From: Chimonanthus salicifolius | Taxonomy: Eukaryota; Streptophyta; Magnoliopsida; Laurales; Calycanthaceae | Length of the DNA: 64,000 nucleotides | Direction of reading: 5' to 3' | Assembly: GCA_013350335.1 (NCBI GenBank) | Contig: CM023537.1 | Coordinates: 8,981,438-9,045,437 of the forward strand | Part shown: positions 1 through 12,400 of the stretch, piece after piece | Layout: the number at the start of each line of letters is the position of its first letter | How positions within the stretch are numbered: position 1 is the first letter of the stretch | The notes under the pieces: generated by a model | Told to the model about the DNA's origin: nothing | The model's database searches: none | What the model saw: only the letters and a program-made list of their open reading frames with translations | Made by a program: the position numbers and the translations under genes

Positions 1-3000
1 TGGCTATTTCTGCTCCTGCATGCCCGTTGCTGTCGACACCCGAGATGGAATCCGGTTGGTCTTTCAGGTAACTCACTTGCCTTGCTGAAATCAAATTCAC
101 GTGCCTTTGCTTATTTTACTTTCACTTTCCATTTGAAAGTGATGTAAAATGAGGCAACTTCCACTTCCTCTCGGTTTTGACTGATTCCACCCTCCACGCT
201 TTTATTGACTGGGAAGGGGGGAAGGTTGGCTTTGGAAAGTGAGTTGGGAAATGACTAAATTTTCCTCTCTGTGATACTATTTTGTGGATTTTTTTACATT
301 GAAAGCACACAAAAATAGCATACAAATTACAAAGGAAAATCCTGGTCAGGGACGGAAGTTTCACTGATGTCATGCTCTGACAACTTAGAAATATTAGAAG
401 TGATCGCCAATGGGTAAATCTCTGAGCTTGAATTTTTCATTGAAGACGTTGAATTAATATCTGTGTTGCCACAACGGAGCTTTGGTAAAGACAGACATAG
501 GTGCATCTACATAATAAAAACATCTTCCCTCATGCAAGTCTATAGTTTTCTACTAATTCTATGAAGGACACAAACGGCTATTGAAGTGAAAATTATCTAG
601 AGAGGAAAATGCAAAACTCTTCGTTCATTTCTGTGCATTCCTCCTTTTTTTTCGCCTTTTTCATTTACTTTTCTTTTGTTGTTGGGGTGAAATTGGCATG
701 CATAGAAGCAAAGTAAATGCAGATTCAGAGGACTTGGGTCTGTTTGGTTACATGGATGCAGTTTCTAGGAAAATTAATAGCAAAGGAAAGTGGATTTTCC
801 TGGAAGCACTTTCTTGTAGAAATATGTATGCCATTAAGTAATACTATTATTTTTTGTTACTGTTTGTAGCTATTCCACTAAGGAACTCTAGCTACCAAAC
901 ATGCTCTGAGGTTACATCAACCGATGATATCTGAGGTATTGAAAGATTGTGATTACTTGGACTTCTGATGCAGTTCTATGGTACAATTATTTAACATTCT
1001 ATCAAATTAATAATTGCATTTTGGGCCTTTACATATTTGGTGGCCGTCCTCTCTGCGCTCCCAATCTACTTCCTATCTGCATTTAGATGCCCAAGTAAAG
1101 TTATTCATTCATTGGAGAGAATCATGAAAACCTTACTGTGGGTGATTAAGATGATAAAAGGAAATACCACCTAGTTAGCTGGGAGCAAGTTTGTCTTTCG
1201 ACTCGTCACGGTGGCCTTGGGGTTCGGCCTATCAAGGATGTTAACATTGCTCTTCTCTCAAAGTGGCTTTGGAGGCTTGGCACTGAGGGTGATTGTCCCT
1301 GGAAACCAATCTTGATCCAGAAATACAGAGTGGGGAATCAAGGATGGATGATTGTCCTGTAGAGCATTTGGTATGTGGAGGGCTATTGCAGTGTGTGTCG
1401 ACAAGTTTAAAGAAGGAATCGACTATAAGGTGGGATCTGGTAACAAAGATAAGTTTTGGACTGAGCCTTAGTGTGACAATACCGATTTGGCTACTTGATT
1501 TCCTTCCCTTTACCGTCTATCTTAGTATCCGGCTGCGGTCATTTCTAATTACTATTCCATTAGTGGTGATTAGGTTGTTTGGAATCTTTTCATCCGGCGT
1601 AATCTTTTTGATTCTGAGATCGATGACTATTCAGTTCTTCTGCATATCCTTTCTTCCTACTGGATTAGTGTTTCTACTGACGACAACCTTGTTTGGAGGT
1701 TGGATGCGACTGGTTGTTTCTCTGTCAAGTCTTTTGTCACGTGGATTACTCGCATGACTACACTTGCAACTGTCAACCTAGATATTTGGACATCCAAAGC
1801 CCCTCCCTGTGCGATTTGCTTTCTCTGGACTGCGAGCATGGACAAAATTCTGACCCAAGACAATTTGCGCAAAAGAGGAAAATTCATTGTTAGTACTTTT
1901 CCTTTTTGTCTCCAAGCCTCGGAAGAAACAAATCACTTCATTCTTCATTGTCCTTTCTCCTATGCAATGTGGAATTCTGTGCTAGAAGTTTGGTGTACAT
2001 TGGGTTATGCCTTCTACGGTGGCGAATTTATCCTTTGCTTGGGAGATTGGATCGGTCTTCTCTAATTGCTCTTCCTTGTGGCGCTTGGCTTGCTTTGCCA
2101 TTCTGTGGAGCTTATGGGGAGAACGTAATAATAGAATCTTTAAGGATTGTGCTGAATCATCTGATGTCGTTTCTACTAGAGTCTTTGCTAAATGTGCATC
2201 ATGGGCTTCATCTCTTGTAGAATTTAGGAGTATCTCCATGACCGAAATTTTGTGTGTGTGGAAAGAATGTGCTGATTTGGCTTAGTTCGTTCCTGGATTG
2301 TGGGTTTCTTGTATTGTTGTTTTGTGGGTCTTTCTTTTCTTGTACCCTTTTTTCTTCTAATATATTAACTATTTCAAAAATAAATAAATCTGAAGTATGT
2401 TAAATGAAGCATGGTTTGGATTTCTTTTGTCTCTTAATGGTAGCAAAGTTCTACTGAACAAAGGGAAAAAAACTGAATATGTCGCTTGCAGAATATTAAT
2501 TGCAACAAAGACAATCATCATCAACAACAACAACTGGTGGCACCATTCTATCTTTTGCGGGACCTTTACCTAATGGCTCTGTTTCAGATGTGGAGTTGTA
2601 TGCTTTGTGGAGGGGTGTGTTGGCGTTGGATGAGTTCGGAGCAGTTCGGACTTGGGAGTATCTTAGAAGGTGATTCTAATATTGTTATCAGTTGGGCTAC
2701 GGGGTCTCTTGCTCCTTGGTGTTATCTTGATAAAATAGGTAGGATTCGTCATCACATGGTATCTTTTGGATATTCGGTGTCTTGGGTTCCTCTCTCTGCT
2801 AATTTGGAGGCAGATGAGTTGGCTCGTCAAGGTGTTTCTCTTTCTTTGGAGATTGTTAACAATTTGATGTAATCTTGGGGTTGTTTCCTCAAGTTGGTTT
2901 GTTCTGGGTTGCTTGCGTCTTGTGCTAGCTCCCTTACATTGTTTTCCTCTTTTCTTGATTAATGAAGTTATCTTTCAAAAAAATATCAAGGACTTATCCA

Positions 3001-3434
3001 CTTGGGGTTGTGCTTGTGTGTTCTACATTTAAGAGAGAAAAATACACACACACTTACACTCCTTGCCAAAATCCATGTTCTCAATTCTAGTATGTCCTTT
3101 CATAATTCATACTATTTCATTCCATTGCAATTGTGAAATTTCAAAAACTTAGTATGCCCATAGAGAGAACAAAAGAACTGAAAAGCCCTTGTTGTTAGTG
3201 TTTCCACATCACTGTTACTTAAACAAAGAATGTGACAAACTTGTACACAAATTAATGTCTGTGACAAGGCTGTTAGTGCATAAACACCCCTCCAGTCACT
3301 CCCCAAAAAAGAGGGGAGTGAAGCCTTGCCTCCGCCTCCATGTCATCCATGTTAATGTTTGTTCTTTTCATCCATTCCATTGACATAAATATTTGCTCTC
3401 ATTGCTGTTGCTTTCTCTCGTCTTTCACCGTATG

Positions 3435-3468
<34 letters not shown>

Positions 3469-6400
3469 CCATATGCTCATTTGGATACCTTGACTTTGTT
3501 TGGGTGGGGAGAAGATGAGAAATTCTCCCAGTGATTGTGGAGCTTAGTTGTGTAGGGTATAGAAGAAAGTAGGTCCAAAGGAGGAGTTCTCCTCTTATGG
3601 GAGAGCATTGTATTCTCTACCCAAGGAGTTTCTATTCCTCTTTTTCATTGTTTTTTTCCATCCCATCATGCTATCTCACCATTCTAAAAAGTTATTTTTT
3701 CAATACACCTTTATGTGGGGACCACAAGAAGGCCCCAAATTAGGTGATCTTTGGAATATGTTTAAAACTTTGTTATGATTTAGAGTTAAAATATCACGCT
3801 AACATGATTGATATATCATTTAAATAGTTGAAAATAGCAAAAAGTATACCATTGGTGAAGTACCAAAATACCAATAAAACATACCAAAATAACTAAAAAA
3901 AAATCTATTATAACTTTTCTATTTTCTAAACATTCTTCTTGATTTTTGAGGATTAGCTTAAATTGACACAAGATATGAAACTGAAGTGGTTCACATTCCA
4001 CTCATGTGCATGAAGGTTATGCATATTAGCTTTTTTGTGTTCTTTAAATAAGACATTAAAACCTTTGGTGCATCTCGTGCCTCTTAATGAAGGTACGATT
4101 TGAAAAAAAAGACATTAAAATTCTTTTGCAGGATATACTTTAGAGTATAAAATAGTTGGTAAAAAATTATCATGCTTCGACGAGGGGTTGCAAAAAATTA
4201 TCATAAATGAATCATTTGAGAATTGTTTTAAAATCCACAAAGATTAATCGTCTGTTGGAGTTGCATTCTTGACTTAAGTTTTCCAGTTCAGGATCATCCA
4301 AACAAGGCAACTTGAAAAGAGGAGAACTTAAAAGTGGCAATTCTCCTAGAGAGCTCAAGGGAGAGAAGAACTCTTTTGTTCTTCTAGAGTAGGAGAATCC
4401 TTTCTTATGTGTTCTCCTCAAACGAAAACTGCCCTTGTGTCAAGACATTTCAAGATATGTGATGTGCCCGTGTTGGACACTTGTAGATACTCATGTTGTG
4501 GGACCCACTTCACGACACATAAGGTGTCGTAGGACCCACTTCAGGACATGGTTGACCAGAATCATCTTATTTGGGAAAGTCAACTTAGTCTATTTAGTTA
4601 GTTGTATGATTTATTGTAAATTAATCATTCTTTTATTCATTTCCATATTAGCCATTGAGATTTGCTCCCTTTTTTATTATTTATACATGTAACTCTCTTA
4701 CACTCAAGACAATCAATATACAGAGAATTTCTTCTCAATTCTCCTTCGCTTTCCTTCAGTCTATTATTCTACATGGTATCAGACCCATTCTTCATGGATT
4801 GTTATAGTGCTTTTAACGTTGTATTTCAAGATGACTGAAATATTACAACAAAAGCCGAATTAAAATATTAACATGTTTGTCACCGAAATGTTCAGCGTAA
4901 AGCTAGTACATTGTTTCTAGTTGTGTTATTTCCAGTTTTCCACACCTTGTTTTCATTTAAAATAAATTTAAATGTGGTGTTGTGTCATGTGTCTTAATTG
5001 TTCTAGATTGCTGAGCTCGACACTTTGTACCCGTGTCCGACTCCAACACTCGTACTGAAATCAAAGTTCAAGGATTGGGTAAAGTCAATAGGTGGTCCAG
5101 TGAAAGAAAAGAAAGAAGCAGTCATTCAAGAGCTTGAGGATGGAATAGATAGGATGAGGAATGAGACCTTGAGGAGGAGGTTGCGTTCAAGAAAACTAGA
5201 AAGGCCATCCTTTGGGATTGTCTACGTTTGGAAGAGGTGGAATGGAGATAAAAGTCAAGAGCTCTGTGATTGAAAGAGGGGGATAAAAACACGAAATTCT
5301 TTCGCACATACGCCAATGCTAGAAGATCGTCCAATAGTATCAGATCACTTGTAGTAGAAGGCAGGAGAATAGTGGACAAGAATGGAATCATAGAGGCAGT
5401 GCGGAACCACTTCTTGGCTATCTTCTAGTCTCCTTCTGAGCAACCTCTGCCCACCCAGCTTCCCCTTCCCCCCCACCCCCCAACTGGTCTCTTGCCATTG
5501 TCTTCAGCTCCGGATACTCTCCTTCCCCTCACTGCATCCTGACTTTTCCATTTGTAGACCTCGTTTTCCACATTACAGATCTCGTACATGTGGCTGTGTC
5601 ACCTTCTTTCTTCGCCAGTCACATACCTTTCGAGTCAATGGATCCCCAGTTGTCCCTCATTTTCAACATCAGGATCTTCAGACATTTCTCTTCGACCATT
5701 CCGGGTTCTACCTTTCTAGATACAATGCTTGATTACCGGATCTTCTGGTTCCTACATTTCAGCGGACAATGTTCGTGCTTTCACATGCTTAGATAGGGTA
5801 TTCTTGCTACTGAATCCCCCTTCTTTCCCTTACTATTGTAATCCCCACATAGGGCAAGCATCCTTCCCCATTCCTTTTGTTTTGCATTTGCCATTTCCGC
5901 ATCTCGGTTTTTCCCTTGCTTCGACACCTTGGGGTTTTAGTTCTCTTTTCTCTGAGCTTAGTTCCGCCTCTTTGATCAATAGGAGGTTCCCCTGGCCAAC
6001 GATGGATGAGATTTAGTTAAGGTAAGGTAAGTGAGGAGAGGGTAGTTTGGTTGGCGAGAGAGTTTTCCTTAAAAGAGATTAGGGCAGCCTTAGATAGTCT
6101 CGAAGGAGACAAATCCTCGGGTTCGGGAGGCTTCAACTTCACCTTTTTTAAATCCTATTGGGAGATGGTAGGACCAGACTTAGGGTTTTCAAGGAATTTC
6201 ACCAAGATGGTAACATTAATAGAGGTTTGAAGCATTCTTCATAACACAGTTGGCTGCAGGGTAGGGGACCAAGTTAGGATGCAAAATAGTGCAGAAAAAG
6301 GACAACAAATAGCATGTCCGTACGGGCGTACAATCAGGTGGAGTTCGGGTCATGACAGCATGCAGTTGGGTTTATTTGGGATTTTTTGGTCTGTTTAGGG

Positions 6401-9400
6401 TTCCAAAAATTTGGGAAAAGTTGGAGAAGAAAGAAAATGAGAAGAGGAAGAGATTAGGAGGAGGAGAAAGGAATGAAAGCACCTGCTTTCCTTGGTGTCA
6501 CACCAAAGGAGAGATGGAGTCACATCACCATTCTTCTCAGAACAGTATGTATAAAATATCGTCAGTTGTATTCTGTTGTGAAATAATGAGTGCTCACAAG
6601 TAGTTATAAGAAAACCTAAACCCTAGAGACATACGTGTCACATGTGTGAACAATACAAGTCATTCATAACAACATATTACATCCCATAAAGTTGATAATT
6701 AAATTAAAATAGACTTCCTATGTTAACTACTATCACAACTCAAATTGGCTGTATGCATCTAAACGGTTCAAATCAACCCAATCACGATCCTTCAGACAAA
6801 ACAACTCTAAAACTCGATTGGATGAAATGAACAACTAGGTCATACCTTTCAAGCAATTTAATCACAGATCTATGCATAATTTTAGCTATCTATGGCTGGA
6901 TCTACCTTTATCTATGGTCAGATATCTAGAGATTGTGTAGAAATTCATCATCCAACAATGATGAGGTAAAATTTAGATTCCGATACATTATTTTTTACTG
7001 GTGTTCCATGATCTCCTCGTCAGTCTTGAAACCCTAAGAGATTAGTAAAAATACTCTTAATGTAGATGTAGTTATACTGTAGCAGCTGGCCTATTTATAG
7101 GCCTTGAGTGGGCCATTGACCCTTTAAGTTGGTGGTTCTTTGGTCTCTGTAAACTCCACTGGCAACAAATGAGTTTTGAAGTGATCCCAAGAACTTCCAA
7201 AGTTAGAGCTTTATGCAATGATAAAGACTGCAAGTGAATGATTTGCTGCCTGCTTCATGGTGATAAAATAATCTTATTTAACCCCTCGAACCAATGAAGT
7301 GCATGAACTGTGTCTTTGTTCTAAACTCTGGGCTTGACTTCAGGTATGGATCTTGAACAAGGACAATACCCTACTGGCCACTGCATACTCTGAAATAAAT
7401 AAAGAATTATGACATTTAGCAAGGATATGACTATTGAGACATATCATTAATTAGATTGCAACTTGGTTTGCCTCGTCATTCTTGAAGGATTTCTGGATGC
7501 ATTATTTTGTTAGTATCACTAAGGAGTTATTTTGTAGTTCATTTATCAGCTTATTTGAAGTTAGCACCATCGTACACCTGGAGATTAATTAGTTCATGTA
7601 TTATAATTTGGTGCTTGGTTTTGTGTGGTACAAGGTAGAGCCAAATCAAGAGTTCCAAGGTTTGGTGTGTGAGGGGGCGAATGTTCTACCTTCAAAATTT
7701 TTGGAGGATGCATTCCGTGATGGATATGGTAGGTTTTCTTTCAAAGAAGTCTTTAGTTTTGTATTTCAGTCAGTACTGTTTTAAACTGTTTATCTGTTTA
7801 TTTGCTGCTTTAGCTTGCAATGTGTCCAAATAACATATTCAGGAGACTGCCCTCAAGATGAAGTTTTGGTTTCAAGTTGTGCAGGAAAAGTTGTCAATAT
7901 CCGACGCCTGGATGAAGTGATCAATTCTATCAATGGGTGGTATATGGAGCGGGGCCTATTTGGTTCGGTCAGTGTTCTTTCATAATGATAGTATTTTTAC
8001 ATGCTTGAGGAAAAAATGGAAAATGGTTTTCTTGTAGTTAAAGGTTGTTTATCATGCAATACTTTGTTGATTGACATGTTGGTGGTGATTGTTGCAATAG
8101 GTTTCAGATGTTGAGATCCTTTCAGGTGGAATACTTCGGCTACAAGTTTCTGAAGCTGAAGTCAATAATATAACTATACGTTTCCTGGACAGGAAGACGT
8201 AAGAACCCTCCTTCGAAATCGCTATTGGGATCTTGAACTGCTTCAAACTGTTCATGTTGGGTACACTAACATGTTATGTACACTAAAATTTTGTGTCTAC
8301 TGGTATCTTCAGTGGTGAGCCGACTACTGGGAAGACAAGGCCAGAAACTATACTAAGACAACTGACAACCAAGAAGGGCCAGGTTTGCTTATTAGTCTCT
8401 CTTTTTGTGTACGTGCATGATATTACATGTTCATTCATGACTTCTGTTCTACAAAATTGCTTATATTTTAGTTACTATATTTTCAACTCTGTAGACTTTC
8501 ATGGTAGTATTCAGTTTCCACACTTTCAAGAATGTTTGACCTTCTCATCAATGTGATGTTGGGATACAATCACACAACTGCTGTAAGTGCCCATATTAGA
8601 CTGTAAGAAAGTCTAGAAGAATCTTGTTTAGTTTGGCTTGATTCCTGGGTGTTTTAATGTCTTGTTTAGTTGGAACTTACCTGCGCTTGATTCCTGGTGG
8701 CACGACACTTAACTGGTTAGGATTTGGTTTCCATTTAGTTAGTGTGAAGATCTTTTTTTTTTGGGAAAAATGTTTGAAGATCTAATTTGAATACCTAAAA
8801 CTTGATTTTTATAAAGTTAGTCAACCCTATAGTGTTACAGTCAACGGTTAGGATTTGGCTTCCATTAATTATGAAGATTTAGATTTTGAAACCAAAAAAA
8901 CTTGACTTGATGTTTACTGAGTTTGTTAACTAGACTTCTTAGAGTCTTAGATGAATAAGAAGGTGGACCTTACTAAATAACATATATATATATATATATT
9001 TATGACGGAGAACCCCAAGACCCCCACCTCTCTCTGGGTATGAGAGCATCAAATAGGATATTTTCTAATGTACATGATTACAAAAATTTAAAAGTGTAAA
9101 ATCATGACAAAACCTAAAAATGGCAAATAAGAAGCTAGTCTTCTTTATAAGAATAATAATGTCACTATTAAAAAGTGGCAAAAAAAGTTCCAAAGGACCT
9201 TGGAAATGAATGTTTACATATTTCTCATATTATTGGGTTTTTTAAAAGCAAAATCAGATTTCATGTGGTGAGCTTGGATTGAAGAAGTAATCTTCAGTAA
9301 AAAATTGAAGAATCAAGCAGCTCTTTCTAATGGTGGTTTTCTTTCCTTCAGTGCAATTTTACTTTGTGAATTAAGTTTAATAGGTCCAAACACTATCATC

Positions 9401-12400
9401 AAACTTGCTTCAGTTTATTAGCTGTCTTTCGGTACATATCACATTAGTACATGTTTATAATGGTCTTTACATTGCAACTTCTGCAAAAATAGGTCTACAG
9501 TTTGCTACAAGGAAAAAGAGATGTAGAGACTGTTTTAACAATGGGAATCATGGAAGATGTTAGCATTATTCCACAGCCGGCAGGAGGTAAACTGCGTGTA
9601 TCTATTTGAAGAATGTACCAGCTTGTTTAAATCTTGTAATTTTTAAAAGCTATTTTATGCAGATTCTTTGGAATAAGTGTGGTACCCATGTTCTCTCTCC
9701 AAAAAAAGAAAATAAAAGAAAATTAAAAGCAAGTTACCCATGTAAGGCATGTTTCCAAGTCAGATTCTTCATGAGTACTATTTCGCATTGTTTGTCAAGA
9801 TGACAAAATATTGTCACACATTTTGTTCTTCCAAACTTTAACTGAAATAATGGATTATGGATTATGTATTAACAGTTGCTTTCAGTAAAATTCCTACATT
9901 TTTTATTGGTGTTATTTTGGATGCCATTTTTATTTTGTTTATTTAAATTTCTTCTAAGTTTATGCTGAATAAATGATATTTTATTGTAAAATAAATATTT
10001 ATGCTGAATCCATGGATGCTATGTTTGTGGTTTGTCGAAACATATTTAATGACCTAGTTTTGTAGGAGTTTTTCTGGATGGTCCATTTCTATTTTTTGAA
10101 TTCCCGAGGATGTTTCCAACATGTGATGGTAATCTCATCATCCAATTGCCTTTGGACCTGTTATGCAGTTTTAGTTAGAAATGACTATATTAAGGAGAAT
10201 ATGGATGAGAAATGAGGGAAATCCATTTAGGGTGGTTTTGGCACCATTTAGAAGATTAGAAATGTCCTGGTGTGAAAGTGAAAGGAACAAGGAGGAGAGT
10301 GTCACCATTAAAATTCTGGATTGAAGGGGTAAAGAAGGATGTGGATTGTGGGGCAATCAAAGATATGGTTTTTGATAGGTCAGAATGGATGTGTAAACTC
10401 AAAAAGTTGTCCCTAAATAGATGGCGTTAGTGATGACGATGACGATGATCCAGTTCTAGTTGGTTTTTTTTCTTCCTCTCCTAGGCCCCCTCTTCCTCCC
10501 AAGCTATTTCTATACTTGCTTATTTTTAGGCTTGAACGCTTACTATTTTTCTTCTCATTATTGAGCTGTTCAACTCATTGGTGAAGCATTGCAGATACTG
10601 GCAATGTTGATTTGGTTATGAATGTAGTTGAGCGTTCAAGTGGAGGCTTCTCTGCTGGTGGTGGGATTTCAAGTGGGTAAGTCATATTGTAAAAGTCAAT
10701 TATATTATCCAGAGGTCTTATCTTAGTTGGATAAGTCTAGAATGGCCATCAGATTTTTCTCAGCATTGGTTGAGTTTGCTGCTACTACTATATTAATATG
10801 TTGCCTCTTTTTGTAGGATAACAAGTGGCCCTCTATCAGGACTAATTGGAAGGTAACTCTGGAGATTCTATCTTTTTATGAATTGGCTTTGCATGCTAAT
10901 TTTTTTTCTATCTACTTCATTTCTCTGACTCTATGACTTCCATTTTTTTAAAAAAATTGGCTCTATTTATATTCTTTCATGATGATAAATTTTTGCCATT
11001 TTGCCGTTTTGGTTGCTTACTATTTGACTTGGAGAAGTGCACCCGTGTACTCTGGAGCTCATTATGGGCATTTCCTGGATTGGCCCATATATCACTCAGA
11101 TCAGATCATCCTAGACTCAATTTTAGGACCCCAAGTGGTTCAAGTTTATCAAGTTCATAATTTGGGTGTTCCATTTCAGCAATGGTTGTTGGCTGGAAGG
11201 GTATCAGACCTGGGCTGCATTGCAATTGATTTGCACCACCCTAACCATATGTGTACCAGGCCATCCTAATTCATTTTTAAGAGCCCACCATGAAATCCAG
11301 GCCATTCGGTTGCAGTCATTCATTATCATTTTTTATCATCATCATGACTATGGTTTTTTATTCTAAGACTGTTGGGTAGTTACTGGAACCACCAATGCTA
11401 TTTGCAACTTTCCCACTGTTGTAGATCAGGGCCTATTTTAGAGTTCATTGATGCATGGTCTTCCCGTGTACGAAGCTTGCTCAAGTTCAGCTATTAATGA
11501 AGGTTCATTGGATGATGATGATCAACCATCACAAGAACACCTTAATCCATACTCCCTAGTTGTCTATGTTTGCATAAGAAGTTCCATTTCAAAGAAGGAA
11601 ATGCGTTTTATGTGTGGCTGTTTGGTTACAGCATATTAGAGATTTAGAATTCTGTGTCTTTGTTTGATTAAAGGAATGACCTGCATATAGTTCCTTTTTT
11701 CACGAGAAGAGTTTGTCAAGAGTTGTTGAGCCTGCATTGGTGATTAAGCTTGAGCTACACTTATTGCCTCTCATATATGAACTATGAAGTGTGTAAAAGC
11801 ATATGGAATGAATGAGTACTCTTGTGATGTTCTTTGCAAATATGTGATAGCTATTTTTGCTTTTTATGGACAATTAGATTGGAGTTGAGGACTGCCCTTT
11901 CATTATCCTACAAATCCTTGCACTGAGACAAGGTCCTCATTGAGGAAGTTGAGTGTCAAATCTTGGCCTTGAGTCTGCCAAGAGCCAAAGGATAACTCTT
12001 GATTTCTGTCCCTTCCCATGGTGTTTCACTGTAACAATTCACATTATGGGGATTCAGGGTGCTTTCGTGTGGTCAAAGATACTCCCTTGACATGATGTCC
12101 TGTATGACCGTACGAGCTAGCACCATTCCTAAAGTGCACAAGGTTGATGCTAATTTTACCATATGCATGGGGATGTGTGTGGTTTGCTTGGGCCTCCTTC
12201 CAACCCATTCTAACGATCACGATCACAGGGATAACGACTTTCCTTAGAAAACTGTAAATAAAATGTCTGGTGGCCTTCGAAGATCACAACCTCTGTGCTT
12301 AGTGCCTAAACAAGAAATAACTGCTTAATAGCTTTTTGACTGCTATAGAATTCCTATAGTACTTAAAACCATAACAGACCTTAGAGAATTTATTGTGTTG

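Noticed and set aside
1293..1757. 154-residue open frame on the + strand
   Set aside because: It lies out of frame over a decayed LINE; the LINE text is readable in other frames around it.
8984..9000. AT run as a transposon boundary
   Set aside because: Short microsatellite without inverted repeats or duplications on either side.
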